A stretch of DNA of 64,000 bases, taken from positions 8,306,664-8,370,663 of the forward strand of contig CM049315.1 in the NCBI GenBank assembly GCA_026874595.1. The letters run 5' to 3'. The notes beneath the pieces were generated by a model, which was given only the letters and a program-made list of their open reading frames with translations, was not told the DNA's origin and made no database searches. Positions 11,560 through 24,400 of the stretch are shown here, one piece after another (position 1 is the first letter of the stretch; every line of letters starts with the position of its first letter). The DNA is from Sipunculus nudus (lineage: Eukaryota > Annelida > Sipuncula > Golfingiida > Sipunculidae). Position numbers and translations under genes: made by a program.

Positions 11560-12900
11560 CCCTATTAAGCTGAATAATTAATGATTTTAATATTTCCTCA
11601 TTAGGTGCCCCTATTTCTTTTGTGCTGCAAGATCCTCCACGCCTGTGACGCTTTTTCAGGAGGCGTCTCAGGGGATTTTCATTGGCCTGTTTAGACCATG
11701 GGTAGAGCGCATGTCCTGCCTAAAAGGTATTTCCGTGCAATACGCGGTCACGAGGGTCCACTATAATCCCCATTGATCCCCCATGTCCATTGTAACGCCT
11801 CTTAAGGAATTCTCTCTCTCTCAAAAGGAAGTAAAGGTTTTAAACCAAAAGACCACTTGCATGACTCCGCTTTCACTGCGATGGCTTTTCAGTTTGGTCA
11901 ACACTGGGCACTGAGTCCAATGATGTGACTACCGTTTGACAAATTTTTATGGGTTACAGGTATGTTGATTTTTATACATTCAAAAATATCATTCCATGAT
12001 AACCATGGTTTCAAAAGTTCGGCCAAGACATGTTTTTCATTGTGTTTTTTTTTTTCAAAAAGAAGCCCCACAACTTAATTATCATACGGTTGGGGTTGGG
12101 GGGGGGGGGGTCACATATATTTGTTTAGATCCGTTGTCTGTAGGGACGGTGAAACATAAAAAAATATCACCAGTACATCTTTAAATTGATAACAAATTAG
12201 AATCTGCAGTCAGAGCGTACAGACCTCCGTCAGAATCTCCTTTAGTATCAGTCATGTGCATGTTCACGTGTATGCGTTTCATTGTGAGAACACTGTCATG
12301 CTTCGGTAACACAAAGCACCTTGCGAGTGGCAGAATAGATAAATACAAATGGGTGGCTTCCACACGGGGCAATGGAATGGTCCTTTGTTATAATGGTTTA
12401 TAAGAAAATATAAATTGTGGAGATTCTTATTACCCCCAAAATGAAATGGACTATTGATATGTCTTTACCCTAACTCTCTACAAATGTTCAGCAAAACATT
12501 TCGCCAGTCGCGCTTTTTCAGGAGGCGACCTGTAATCTCCACTGAATCCCATTTCAATTATATCGCGGGTTGAAGAATTTTACTGTGTCAAAAGGAAGTT
12601 AAGATTTTAAATTCAAGCGCGGAATACATGTCCACATGAATTTTTTAATAGGGAGCACTTTTTCGTTGAGTGGACACAAAGAGCTGAGACCCTTTACACG
12701 ATCACCGTTTTATAGGTTTACAGGTATGTTGATTGTTATACATTTAGAAGTATCTTTCCATGATAACCTGGTTTTAAAAGTTCGGCCGATTTATGGGTTG
12801 TTTGATTTTTTTTTTCAAAAGGAAGCCCTTTGGGGAGGGGGGGGGGGGGAGATTGCATTTTTCTTTCTATGTTGATATTTTGGGGGAGGGTGTTCCTGGA
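11560..12900. repeat. Degenerate ~0.8-kb direct duplication with poly-G tracts
   Basis: Shared landmarks occur in the same order twice: CTTTTTCAGGAGGCG (11,651 and 12,513), CAAAAGGAAGT (11,822 and 12,589), ACAGGTATGTTGAT (11,957 and 12,720), AAAGTTCGGCC (12,014 and 12,777), then a poly-G run (12,096 and 12,837). No gene. Confidence 0.65.
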
Positions 12901-14908
12901 GAATTCTAGCAGAAGTAATCTTTATATCATATAAGTGAAACACATGACCAAAGTTCCTGCAAAAACCTTAGGATTTAAATATGCTTCGTTTAGTTCCTAT
13001 CAGCTCATTACAAACATATGCGTTAGATAGAGCCGTGGATTTTCCACGGGAGCAGCTAGTATATTATTAATGATTGATGTAGGTGATCACAGGAAATATA
13101 TAAAATCATTTTATACTAAATATTTTCTTCAAAGCAGCAACAGCCCCTTAAGAAATTTTAAATGAATTTTTCCCAGATAATCCCTAAACCCTCTCAGGTG
13201 AGATAACAGATTTCTATGTTTTCATATGTGTTAATTAAAATATGTTTCAATACATAAAATAATTACGACGCTACGTCCTATATCTACATCCTACTATCAC
13301 AGGCCCACAAATTTTCTTCATCCAAACGGTGTATAAAAATCTGCTACCCAAAAAGACCGCAACACTTCACACTTGCATCCTTCATGTATTACGATTATTT
13401 TCAATTATTTATTTATTTTTTTTTATAATTTTGTGATCACAGTAGGGCATGTATTTTGTTGTATAATTCCATCATTTTACCTCTACTTGTTTCAAGGGTT
13501 AGCGCAACATTTTCACCAGGTGCTTATATACCGGACAAAGGTTACTGGCAGCTCCGTGTTCGAAATTAGACGAACGCTTTGAATGCTCAATGCCTTTGGG
13601 AGGGGGATCAAATAAATATACAACAATTGTGTACCATCATGACAGGAAATAAAAATCCTGTGATTTCCCAGACCAAATACAAAAGAACGATGGGAAATGG
13701 GGGAGTGCAAAGTGCTGAAACAAGATCTTTGTTTTAATATGCAGTTTTCTGTTAAATAAATGATCAGAAGGAAACCGTTGGACCTGTGTGAATTCGGAAT
13801 ACAGTTTGATGTCCCAAAAAACTCCTACCATACCAACAACTGTGTCACTAGGACTCGATATATTATCACAATGGTGATACATTTATAGTCCAGTCACGAT
13901 GAGCCGAGCGCCGTGACCCAAGGGTTCCTTGTTTTTATTTGTTTATTTGATATCCGGTTTAAATGCAGAACAAAGTGTATATGTTGTGCATTAAAAAACT
14001 AAGAAACATTATAATTTCAGGGTTTTTATTCATAAAATGATATACACATTAAAACAGAGCGTATCGTCAATACGTATCAAATTGATTGATTCGCAATACG
14101 TATTGTACCTGAAACAGGCAGACCGATACCCAGCCCTGCTGTTATTACTTTTTTATTTTTAATTGATAGTGTCTGTTGTTATGTCTTTATTATACATATA
14201 GTAAGGTAATTAAGATAAGAAGTAAGGTAAAATTAATATATACATGTATGTGTATGTTTACATAAACATGATTATTAAAAATTTGAGATGAAACAAGAAA
14301 AATGTATGTGTGTCTGCAGGTGAGACTGTTTCCAACACGTAAAACGTTTCTACGACTTTGCCTGAACTGTTATATTTCGGAGTATTGTGGACATGCAGTC
14401 GAACGTTCTCAGCATGCTTGTTCTATGTACGTTGTATAAATCGTATAGTAGGAATTTGTATTATTAGCGGTGTTACATCGTGCACCGTAAAGTAGAGTTT
14501 ACTTTATATGTAGGTTTAAAACTGTTTGTAATTTAAGCACAATTGTCCGACTAGTGTACAACCTTTCTGATACTTGGCTTTTAGGTGCCGAAAACGTCGC
14601 TACAAACCCACATACATATATAACAAGTTTAATGCAACATTTTCTAACGTTAAAATTGCGACGTTGTTATATATTTTATTCTTTCTAGTAAAACTGATGT
14701 CTTATAAACGTTTTAGAAAATATTTTAGAATATTGCTGGTGAAAAAATTATCATCGCCACTTGACAGAGATAAATATTTAATCTAGCCAAATTGGTAAAC
14801 TTATTTAGTCAGATTGAACCAACCAATGACAGTATGTGACCCGTGGGTCCCTAGTTTTGTATTTTTCATGCATTTATTTATTACAATTACAAACTTCGTG
14901 CATTTTAG
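12901..14908. other. Interior MULE DNA without a recognisable gene
   Basis: AT-rich, scattered short frames only. It contains 13,883-13,935, a dispersed-repeat edge (AGTCCAGTCACGATGAGCC ... GTGACCCAAGGGTTCCTTG) that recurs in reverse at 22,042-22,105, and a second GTGACCCGTGGGTCCCTAG at 14,838. A 3' splice-like TTTTAG precedes the transposase at 14,908. Confidence 0.5.
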
Positions 14909-15958
14909 GTCTACGAAAGTATGATGACGAAACAGAGACCAGCGGATGTGTTGCCCCCGAGCTTTGAGTCATGCAAGACCATGATGCACCGTGCCCGTAA
15001 CTCAGCACTGCCACCGATCGCAAAAACTCGAGAGGATATCGATCTTCCAGATCATCTCCGCAACACATCATCCGGTGAGCCATTCGTCATACACATGGAT
15101 AGTCGCTATCTGATTTGGGGCACGGAAGAGAACCTAAAGATTCTGTCCGCGTCCTCTTGGGTGTTCATGGACGGGACATTTAAATCAAGACCTCTCATCT
15201 ACGCACAACTGTATACAATACATGGTGTGTATAAGGAAAACGTTGTTCCATTTGTTTATGCCTTACTGCCGGACAAGTCTCGTGAAACATAACATGAGCT
15301 CTTTGGCATTGTGAAACGCGCCATGGCAGCCAGAGATTTAACATGGGATCCTGAAAGAATAATGTAAGATCACGAAAGTGGACTTATTGGTGCAGTGAGA
15401 CACCATTTTCGAAGAACAAAGCACAAAGGGTGTTACTTTCATTTGTGCCAGGCCATCTGGAAGCACGTTCAGCAGCTCGGACTTGTGCGGGATTATCGGC
15501 AGAATCCTGAATGTGCAAGCACTATTTAGATGCTGATGGCTGTAGCTTTTTTGCCGGGTATTGCCATCAGGCCAGCATTCGGAAAATTGAAGGATATCGC
15601 CAGATAACATATTTTGAAGATATTTGGATGAACGGGCTTTTCCCGGTTCCGATGTGGTGCGTCTTCAAAGAGACAGTTCGTACTAATAACAGAATAGAAG
15701 GCTGGCACAGTCGATTGAATAGGGACTTCGTCAGGTGCATCCTAAGTTATTTGTGCTGGTACAACACCTTCTGAAAGAACAAGACAACACCGAACTTACA
15801 GTAACATGAGCACGGCTGGGAGGTGCTCCGAAGCACCAAAAGAGATCTTACAGGGAACTGGATGACCGCGTCCAACGTCTGACCACCAGCTTTCGGGAAG
15901 GAGACATGACTGTGTTTGACTTCCTAACATCCATCAGGCATGCAGTCCAACGTTTTTA
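14909..15958 (+). pseudogene. MULE transposase, decayed
   Basis: This is a DDE (RNase H-like) transposase that would cut at the TIRs. The first open part (14,921-15,292) ends with WVFMDGTFKSRP, containing the first catalytic Asp, and QLYTIHG. Reading on in the same frame gives a second Asp region (IM, stop, DHESGL) and the C2H-type GCYFHLCQAIWKHV. After a frameshift near 15,600 come YFEDIW and TNNRIEGWHSRLN, with the third catalytic acid in the NNRIEGWH motif. After another shift near 15,730 comes a C-terminal tail ending at ~15,958. Stops include TAA at 15,290-15,292, TAA near 15,364, a TAG near 15,528 and a TGA near 15,807. The codons GTC TAC GAA AGT before the first Met are in frame and follow an AG, so an upstream exon may once have existed. 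Confidence 0.8.
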
Positions 15959-16377
15959 GAAGAGTGGAACTTCTCAATGCATGACAGAAATGCATTGATT
16001 ATAGATTGTTGAAGACTGGGTTATTACTATATATATGTATGACTAGGGTTTGTAAATTCAAGGTTGTTTCTGTAGATTTGAGGAGAAGGGATGTCTTAAA
16101 ATAGATATTCACTTGTATAGTTTTAATGTTTACTCTTGGCTGTTGATATTTGGTTGTATGTATACTTCGTGTTCTGATGTTTTGTTCCTGCAGTAAAATC
16201 CCTTTAGTCCCGACTTTAGTAGGCCTGTATGCTGCAATCCTGTATATACATAGAATTAATGAATGCAATAAATAATTATTCATTCACTCGTTGTGTTCTC
16301 GTTTTCTCATTTTTTTATAAATTATAATCCATTTTCTAAAGGATGTACACAATAACAATAATTACGACACGATAATC

Positions 16378-16875
16378 TCTTATTCATTAATGTATTCATT
16401 CTCTCTGTCTCTCAATCAATCAATCTATTATTTAGTCAATCATTTCTTTCTTCACTATGTCTCTATCTTCTCCCCCCCCCCCCCCCCCCAACCCCTCTCT
16501 CTCTGTCATTCTCTAACATATACTCTCACTCTCTCTGTCTCTCTTTCTGTCAATCATGTCTTTCTCTCAAATATTCCTTCTCTCCCTCTCCATTAATCTC
16601 TCTCACTCACACACTATCTGTTATTCTCTGTCACCTCTCTCTCTCTCTTTCCCCCAGTCTCTTTCTCCCTATCAATCATTCATTCATTCTCTCTCTCATA
16701 CACACACTAACACACCCTCTCTTTCTCTCAATCATTTTTCCTCTGAGAATCTCTCTTCTTTCTCCATGATGGGTCTTCCTTTTCGCTCTATCAATTTATC
16801 TCTCTCCCCATCATTCAATCAATAACTCAGTAAATCGAGTCTTTCTCACAAATATTCATTTCAATCAATCAATCA

Positions 16876-16918
<43 letters not shown>
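16378..16918. repeat. CT-rich tract with poly-C run and (CT)n
   Basis: Pyrimidine-rich low complexity, with a poly-C run near 16,473-16,490 and pure (CT)n at ~16,880-16,918. Open frames here (Ser/Leu-rich) are compositional. Confidence 0.95.
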
Positions 16919-16922
<4 letters not shown>

Positions 16923-17719
16923 ATAATACATGTATTGTTATCTAAACATCAGTGACCTGTGACTAATGATCAACCCGTAATCGCTTTGTCACTTGTTGAA
17001 CGGGTTTCCTAGTCATGGCGGGTGTTCGTTTCGGCTTTGTTCCGGATGAGCTGATCCAGGTATTTTGCTCAGTATCAGTGACCCAAATAAATTCAAATTA
17101 TAGTTTCAAATAAACATATAAATATGTCAAAATAAATAAGAATAATATTATAATTACAATTTCACCCTTTTTCGCTTCATATACACGGGGAAACACGTGG
17201 AATACGGAATACCGCAGATGCCTCCCATGTCGAAGAAATGTCCGAAACGGCCAAAAATTGCGCCGTTAAACTTGTTTTCCATGATTTAATTTTTTCCTGC
17301 TAATGTGATTTTCATCTGACGCGCCCATTTAGTTTTCTTATGCCTTTTCATTGGAAACCGCACACAGATAAATAAATAAAAATACAGGAATGAGTAATCT
17401 TTTTTTAACATACTGGACAGGCGTCATTCTAAGGCTTTCTGTGTTGAGTTATATGCCGAATAGTGTCAACAAAAGTTAAAATCAAACAAGTAGAATTATT
17501 TTTTAGAAAAATTAAACAAATATATGTGTAATTTTAAATGTAAATCAAGTTTAAAAGTTGTTCCGTTTGGACGACTCAAATTAGTTAGCGCCAGTACCGG
17601 GACACCACTGGGCTGGGGGTTTCACTATATAAAGCCATTCGTCTGAAGCCCCTGTCGTCTCAACGGGTCGTCGATTTTCGGGTTCGTCTCAACGGACTTC
17701 GTCTCAGCGGAGCGGAACC
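16919..17719 (-). repeat. MULE right terminal inverted repeat
   Basis: Inverted copy of 9543-10,343. Confidence 0.9.
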
Positions 17720-17729
17720 CTCACATCGG
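17720..17729. repeat. Target-site duplication, right copy (CTCACATCGG)
   Basis: Matches 9533-9542. Confidence 0.85.
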
Positions 17730-18430
17730 GTCATATTATGCATACACATATATTTTATTATTTTTTAATCACAAATGTTTAAATTGAATTTAAAAGAAAA
17801 TAATGCCACAACATGGCATCTTCAAGTTTATTCCTTGAATCACTATTAAAGTTTTGTACATTGGCGATTTCAGTACATGCTTAATTTTATTCACCGAAAT
17901 AAAAGATTCAGTAAATTTGATAAAATAAAAACATCTTTTCAAATAAAGTAACACACTGTTGGTTGATTTAGGGTGAAACAATATCATTGTGCTAAAAACT
18001 ATCTTATCTTTAATTTATTACTGGAATTAAAATTCAATTTCACATCTGGTGAAGTTTTCATTCTTCTGAAGTAAGGAATTCCTTATCTGATGAACATCCA
18101 CACTATCATGGCAATACACCACTTTGTGTTCACAATAAAAATGTGCACTTTAATCATTTTAACCCTGGTGGTACAATACAAAATCTAAAACGTAGCACAG
18201 CCGAGAACACAACAGCCCCCGAATGTCAGTCGTGCGCTAATTGCAATTAAGACCTGATAAGCCCATTAACTCTATTGTGCGTCTATTGTGCCTCGGTGTC
18301 ACGCGCAGCGGGGGCACGGCCTTTGATTAAGCGAGTCTGCTAGATGTTTCTTCCGCGGTCCGCTGTAGCTCGCTGAAGTTATATGTCCAGTAACTGAGCA
18401 GTAAATCACTGGAATAACATTGACCGGAAT
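17730..18430. other. Unique sequence between two large elements
   Basis: AT-rich to ~18,180, then closer to even base composition with a few CpGs up to a TATA box. No repeat partner found in the window. Probably host DNA. Confidence 0.4.
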
Positions 18431-18438
18431 TATAAAAG
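18431..18438 (+). promoter_or_regulatory. TATA box (TATAAAAG)
   Basis: Perfect TATAAAAG in the unique patch, about 140 bp before an ATG and a consensus splice donor. A start site would be expected near 18,460. Confidence 0.35.
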
Positions 18439-18459
18439 CGAAAATGGTTTGTTTTGTCA

Positions 18460-18585
18460 AGAATTATGCGCAAGAAATATATCTAGAGAGGTCTCGTATT
18501 GAGGAATCACTGGATCGATTTTCAGATAGATGCGGTCACTCTGCAGTCTGCATCAACTTCTACCGAAATTCATGACGGACGACCG
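18460..18585 (+). other. Candidate host first exon with a consensus 5' splice site
   Basis: A GTAAGTG donor starts at 18,586. An ATG at 18,572 gives four codons (MTDD) plus two bases before the donor. An upstream ATG at 18,445 opens a 43-codon frame that stops at the same spot, so it could be an upstream ORF. No downstream exon was identified; it would lie beyond the repeat cluster or outside the window. Tentative. Confidence 0.25.
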
Positions 18586-18979
18586 GTAAGTGTAAAGCTT
18601 ACTTTCCTTGAAAAATGAGGAATTATAAAATGTTGGGTAACTTTTCACACTTCTGGCATATATTAATAATTAGCCTTGTATTATAGTATTCCGTCGATAA
18701 TTATATATTTGGACGCGCATTACCGGATGACTTTCATTTTATTGGATAACAGTGAGCCATCGCCCGCTCTGTCACGTCGGAAAGCACTTAATAACAATAA
18801 CTTCACCTAATATGGAGTCGCTCATTAATATGTATGAGCACATGTGAACTACGTCACAGCTAACGTATGTGGAGCAGCGAGGCAACATTAAAAGAACTGC
18901 AAGTTCATGCTCCGCTGTGAAGCGGCGGACAAGTGTGATATTCGTCGTAGGCCTACACGACACGTGTGATATTAGACCA

Positions 18980-19287
18980 TGTTCCCGCTTCAAATGCTAT
19001 TTGTTCTTGCTTTGTATTATCTTTTCAGTCCAAAAATACCGGTAGTGATGATGTCATGAAATTACAGGCACTTGACACAATTCATTTACCGGGTGAGCGA
19101 TATTACAAGGATCACCACATCCCCCCCCCCCCCCTTGTTCCCGCTTCAAAGGCTATTTGTCCTTGCTTGTATTATCTTTTCAGTACAAAAAGACCGGTAG
19201 TGATGATGTCATGAAATCACAGGCAATTGACACAATTCATTTACCGGGTGAGCGATATTACAAGGATCACAACATCCCCCCCCCCCT
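18980..19287 (+). repeat. ~154-bp direct duplication ending in poly-C
   Basis: TGTTCCCGCTTCAAA...TTACAAGGATCAC followed by a poly-C run occurs twice (18,980-19,133 and 19,134-19,287). A single copy is in the opposite arm at ~31,300-31,470. Confidence 0.85.
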
Positions 19288-19319
19288 CCCCCCGGGCACC
19301 TGTCTTACCAACATTATAC

Positions 19320-20400
19320 ATTATATTGCAGTGCAGGTTATTGTTAGGCTCAGATCTGTATTATTAAAAAGATACCGGAGAGGTTATTGTTAGGCCCATA
19401 TCAGTAATAATTAGATATATATGGTAGGTTATTATTAGGCTCATATATGTACTTAGTACAGAATTATTGCAGGTTATTGTAAGCCTCAGATCTGTGGTTA
19501 TAACAGTTACCTGACAGGTTATTGTTAGGCTCATATATCTGTAATTATTACAAATAACTGACAGGTTATTGTTAAGCTCAAATCAGTATTAATTACATAT
19601 ATATGGTAGGTTATTGTTAGGCTCAGACCTGTACTTATTACAGAGATCTGACAGGTTATTGTTAGGTTCATATCTGTACTTATTACAGATACCTGACAGG
19701 TTATTGTTAGGCTCATATCTGTACTTATAACAGACACCTAACACCTTATTGTAAGGCTCATATATGTACTTATTACAGATACCTGACAGATTATTTTTAG
19801 GCCCATATCAGTAATAATTAGATATATATGGTAGGTTATTATTAGGTTCATATATGTACTTAGTACATATATATGGCAGGTTATTGTAAGGCTCATATCT
19901 GTGGTTATAACAGTTACCTGACAGGTTATTGTTAGGCTCATATCTGTAATTATTACAAATAACTGTGAGGTTATTGTTAAGCTCAAACCAGTATTAATTA
20001 CATATATATGGTAGGTTATTGTAAGGCTCATATCTGTATTTATTACAAATATATCGCAGGTTATTGTTAGGCTCAGATCTGTGGTTATAACAGATACCTG
20101 ACAGGTTATTGGTAGGCTCATATCTGCAATTATTACATTTAGATGGCTTGCTATTGTAAGGCTCATATTTGTAGTTATTTTGCCTACAGGTCTATGGTAG
20201 GTTATTGTGTGGCTCATATCTGTACTGATTACAGATATATAAAAGGTTATTGTTAAGCCCACATCTGTAGTTATAACAGATAACGGAAAGGTTATTGTAA
20301 GGTTCATATCTCTACTTATTGCAGACATGTGAAAGGTTGTGAGGCTCATATCTGCATTTATAACAGATACATGACAGGTTGTAAGGCTCATACCTGCGAT
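19320..20400 (-). repeat. 45-bp minisatellite, ~24 units (left arm)
   Basis: The minus-strand unit reads AGATATGAGCCTAACAATAA then CCTGTCAGGTATCTGTAATA and five variable bases. As 45 is a multiple of 3, frames stay open for up to 217 codons (15-residue repeats such as MSLTITCQVSVIST). No start context, introns or other sign of a real gene. Confidence 0.9.
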
Positions 20401-20403
20401 TAA

Positions 20404-22048
20404 ACACTTGCCTGACCGTATAAGATGAGATGAGACATGTTAAGATAAGATAGAACAGAATAAGATAAGATTAGTTAGGATAGGATAAGCTTAGATAGGA
20501 TAAGACAGGATAAGGTAGGAAAAGGTTGTATTAGGTAACATTATATAAGATAAGATGAAATAATTAAGATATATTGATATAGATAAGATGAGACAAACAA
20601 GATAAGGTAAGACAAAAGATAACGTGAGACAGATAAGAAGAGACAGGATAAGATGAGATGAAACAGGATAGAACTATATGAGCCATGATAAGACAGGATA
20701 AGATTACTTAGGATACAATTAGATCAGATAAGTTGAAACAAGATACAAAAAATTATTAGATTATATCAGGTTGGACAAGATTAGATAAGACAAGATGAAA
20801 TAATTAAGATTCATTGAGACAGATAAGATGAGATAGAGGAAAAAGTAAGACAAGATGAGATAGATAAGATAAGATAGATATATGGGGATTAGATTTACAT
20901 GAGATAGATGATATGAGATAAAATAGATAAGACAAGATGAAATAGATCAGACACAATGAGACAGATAAAGAGTGATAGAGGATAAAAAGGGATGATAGAT
21001 AAAATAAGGCGAGATAGATGAAATAGAACCATATAAGATATGACAGGCTATGATAAGATAAGATAAGATAGGATAAGGTTACATATGATAAGATTAGATA
21101 GGATAAGATTAGATATGATAAGATTAGATAAGATTAGATAAGATCAAATTGGAAAGGATTTGATAGATAGAGAGATGGTTATCAGATTATGTGACAGATA
21201 ACAGATAGATAAGATGATGTGAGACAGATAGTTGAAATAAGTAATATGGATAAGATGAGATGAGATAAATAGATATGTTGGGACAGATAAGATGAGATAG
21301 ATAAGGTGAGAAGATGAGATGAAACAGGAGATGAGACAAAAAAATGAGATGAGACAGGATAAGATACTGTATAAGATAGATAGGACAGGATAAGATAAGA
21401 TACAATAAGATAAGACAGGACAAAATTAAATAGGATAAGATTACATATGTCAAGATTAGATCAGATTGGATTAGATATGATTAGATTAGATAGATAGTTA
21501 GAATGGATAAGGATTAGATAAGATTAGATGGAAATGATTACATAGATAGGATAAGATGAAATGAAACAGGAAAGGATGAGATGAGACGGGATAGTATTAC
21601 ATGGGCCAGGATAGGATAAGATGAAACAGTATATGACATTAGATAGGACAGGATAAGATAAGATATGATAAGATTAGATTGGATTAGATAAGATTAGATA
21701 GATAGTTTAGATAGACAGACAGATAGATGGAGAATAGATAAGATATATAAGATGAGATAAATAAGATGATGTGAGATAGATGGATAAGACGAGATGAAAT
21801 AATACAAGATGAAATAGATAAGATGAGATAGATAAATATGCCAGATAAGATAGGATAGATAAGGTTAGATAAGATGAAACAGGATAGGGTGAAATGAGAC
21901 AGGATTGAATAGATGAGATGAGACTGGATAAGATGGTATGAGACAGGGTATTATTAGATGAGACAGGATAAGATAAGAAAGGACAAGATAGGATATAGTA
22001 GGATAAGATGAGAGGATAAGATAAGATAATATTAGATTAGATAAGAAA
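20404..22048. repeat. GATAAGATGAGAT-rich simple repeat, 1.6 kb
   Basis: Degenerate tandem GATAAGATGA / AGATAAGATTAGATAG words with dozens of GATA-factor-type WGATAR sites. It ends at the dispersed-repeat edge AGACCCATGGGTCAC (22,055). Confidence 0.9.
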
Positions 22049-22965
22049 AACAAGAGACCCATGGGTCACGTTGTCAGCTGATCGTGATTGGACTATAAAT
22101 GTTTCTCCACTGTGACACTATATCGAGTCGATAAAGCTTATGAATATCATGGACATGTTGGGCTATTATAAAGGAATGTAATGTAATATGTAAGTAAATG
22201 ATAAATGAAATAACCTGACTGATGGATTAATAGAGTCAAATATAGTGGTTTATTTTTTATTTATTTAGGAGGGGTTGAAAATTGTGATATATTTGAGCAA
22301 ATATGAATGGAATGACAGCAGTAATAAGCAGTAGTAGAATGATGATAAGGCTATTTGTTGAAGGATCTAAAGTGTATGGTAGTCTGCAAGCTTTCAATTT
22401 GACAGATATGGATTTGTGACTGTATGACACAATATCTCTTTAGTCTTGACAAGGTACATTATTGTGATGCCCACTATTTCTACATATTACACAATATTGA
22501 CATAATTTCTGGCATGTTCATAGGTACCTATGGACGAATAGTTATACAAAATATTAAAGTATGAATATATCTGATTCATCTTGTTCTTGCTGACTTAGGC
22601 TGACTTTGGGATGGGGTTCGGAGAAAGGAAAAGTGAGGGCAGCACGAAGGTGGATGTAAAAATATTCTATTGTAATGTTTTTCATTTATATAAGAATATG
22701 AAAAGCTAAGAGGAAAGGGGCCCTCCTACTTGGTTATAGTAAAGTTCTAAATATATGATTGCAAACTAATACTCTGACAAGACTGTCATGAAGACAAGTG
22801 ACCCATGGGTCATGACGCTCAGCTGACTGGGAAGAGATTCACAAAAGGAAATTTTATCATCAGAATGGTAGATACCCATTCAACTGAAGCATCAAACAGA
22901 TTAACAACAGGCCAAGATTTAGTCTGTATTTATATATCTGAAAAATAGAGAAAAAATGTGTAAAC
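22049..22965. other. Dispersed-repeat fragments, no gene
   Basis: 22,042-22,105 is the inverse of 13,883-13,935. 22,680-22,795 repeats ~9115-9260. TGACCCATGGGTCA near 22,800 is a perfect 14-bp palindrome. Confidence 0.55.
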
Positions 22966-24400
22966 TAAAAAAACTAGAATACGGGTAGCCGACAAGTGAC
23001 TACGTGTATCTGCCAAAATCAGAGTGAAGTGAGGCATGGATTGAGTGGCAAGGGGAAACAGAGTGAGGTATGTTGCATATTAGCATGGATGTCTGCAGCC
23101 TAAATGTGTATGTAGGTTGTGCAACCTACCACAAATCCAGAAAGCTGTCCAAGTTGTATACATATGCAAAATTTAAGGCAGAAAAGTCAAACCACTACAT
23201 GGATATGAGTGATTTTAGCCCACGGCAGACAAACAGACAGACGCTGTGCAAAAATGGTTGCAGTTTTGTGTATGATAAAGACCTATGTGAGATCTAAACA
23301 CAAGCACAATTTTGGCCCAATCGGTCAAATGGTTCCTGAGATATTAGCTTGGATGTGTGCAGCGTTAACTAGAATGTAGGTGGCGCCACCTGTCATAAAA
23401 TCAAGAAAGCTATCCAGGATGTATTAACCTGCAAAATTTTAGGCAGTTATGTCAAGCCACTACAGAGAAATGAGTGATTTTAGGCCACGGCAGAACAACA
23501 GACAGACGCTGTGCAAAATGTGCAAAAATGGTTGCAGGTGGCCCCTCCAGTTTTGTGTATGAGAAAGACCTATGTGAGATCTATACACATGTAAAATTTT
23601 GGCCCAATCGTTCAAACGGTTCCCGAGATATGAGCTTGGATGTCTGCAGCATAAACTAGAATAAAGGTGGCGCCACCTGTCATAAAATCAAGAAAGCTAT
23701 CCAGGATGTAAAATTGCAAAATTTTAGGCAGATATGTCAAACCACTGCCAAGATGTGAGTGACTTTATTGCATGGCAGACAAACAGACAGACGCTGTGCA
23801 AAAATGGTAGCAGGTGGTGCCACCAGTTTTGTGTATGATAAAGAGCTATGTTAGATCTATACAGATGCAAAATTTTGGCCCGATCGGTCAAACGGTTCCC
23901 GAGATACGAGCTTGGATGTCATCAGCGTGAACGTGAATGTAGGTGGTGCCACCTGTCATAAAATCAAGAAAGCTATCCAGGATGTATAAAACTGTAAAAT
24001 TTTAGGCAGATATGTCAAACCACTGCCGAGATATGAGTGACATTATTGCACGGCAGACAAACAGACAGACGCTGTGCAAAAATGGTTGCAGGTGGCGCCA
24101 CCAGTTGAGCGTATGATAAAGAGCTATGTTAGATCTATATACATGCAAAATTTTGGCCCGATCGGTCAAACGGTTCCCGAAATATGAGCTTGGATGTCAT
24201 CAGCGTGAAAGAGAATGTAGGTGGCGCCACCTGTCATAAAATCAAGAAAGCTATCCAGGATGTATACGCATGCCGAATTTCAGGTGAAATTCACTGCAGA
24301 GATATGAGTGATTTTAACCAAAGGCAGATGAACAGATGGACACTGTGCAAACATGGTTACAGGTTGCGCCACCATTTTTTGTGAATTTTATAGAGCTATC
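22966..24400 (+). repeat. Tandem ~290-bp array A with GGTGGCGCCACC palindromes
   Basis: About 4-5 units, each with CAAAATTTTGGCCC(A/G)ATCGGTCAAACGG, CGAGATATGAGCTTGGATGTC, a palindrome (23,376; 23,667; 24,091; 24,220), AAATCAAGAAAGCTATCCAGGATGT, and GACAAACAGACAGACGCTGTGC. A second copy of the whole block is at ~35,030-36,200. Confidence 0.9.

Larger units (their letters stand above)
9543..17719 (+). mobile_element. Mutator-like (MULE) DNA transposon, 8.2 kb
   Basis: Long TIRs (9543-~10,343 and ~16,919-17,719, about 780 bp, very similar) are bounded by a 10-bp direct duplication. The outermost ~100 bp repeat a GAGACGA word several times (CCGTTGAGACGA). Inside the TIRs, purine-rich GA tracts (left) mirror pyrimidine-rich CT tracts (right). 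The interior holds a decayed MULE-type transposase on the plus strand at 14.9-16.0 kb plus unrelated repeats. TIR length, target-duplication size and transposase type agree. The element is probably immobile because its transposase is broken. Confidence 0.85.

Noticed and set aside
16390-16825. Ser/Leu-rich frames in the CT tract
   Set aside because: Low-complexity translation of pyrimidine repeats.
21187-22062. Leu/Ser-rich minus-strand frames
   Set aside because: They are the GATAAG tract read in reverse (Leu-Ile-Ser-Tyr repeats).
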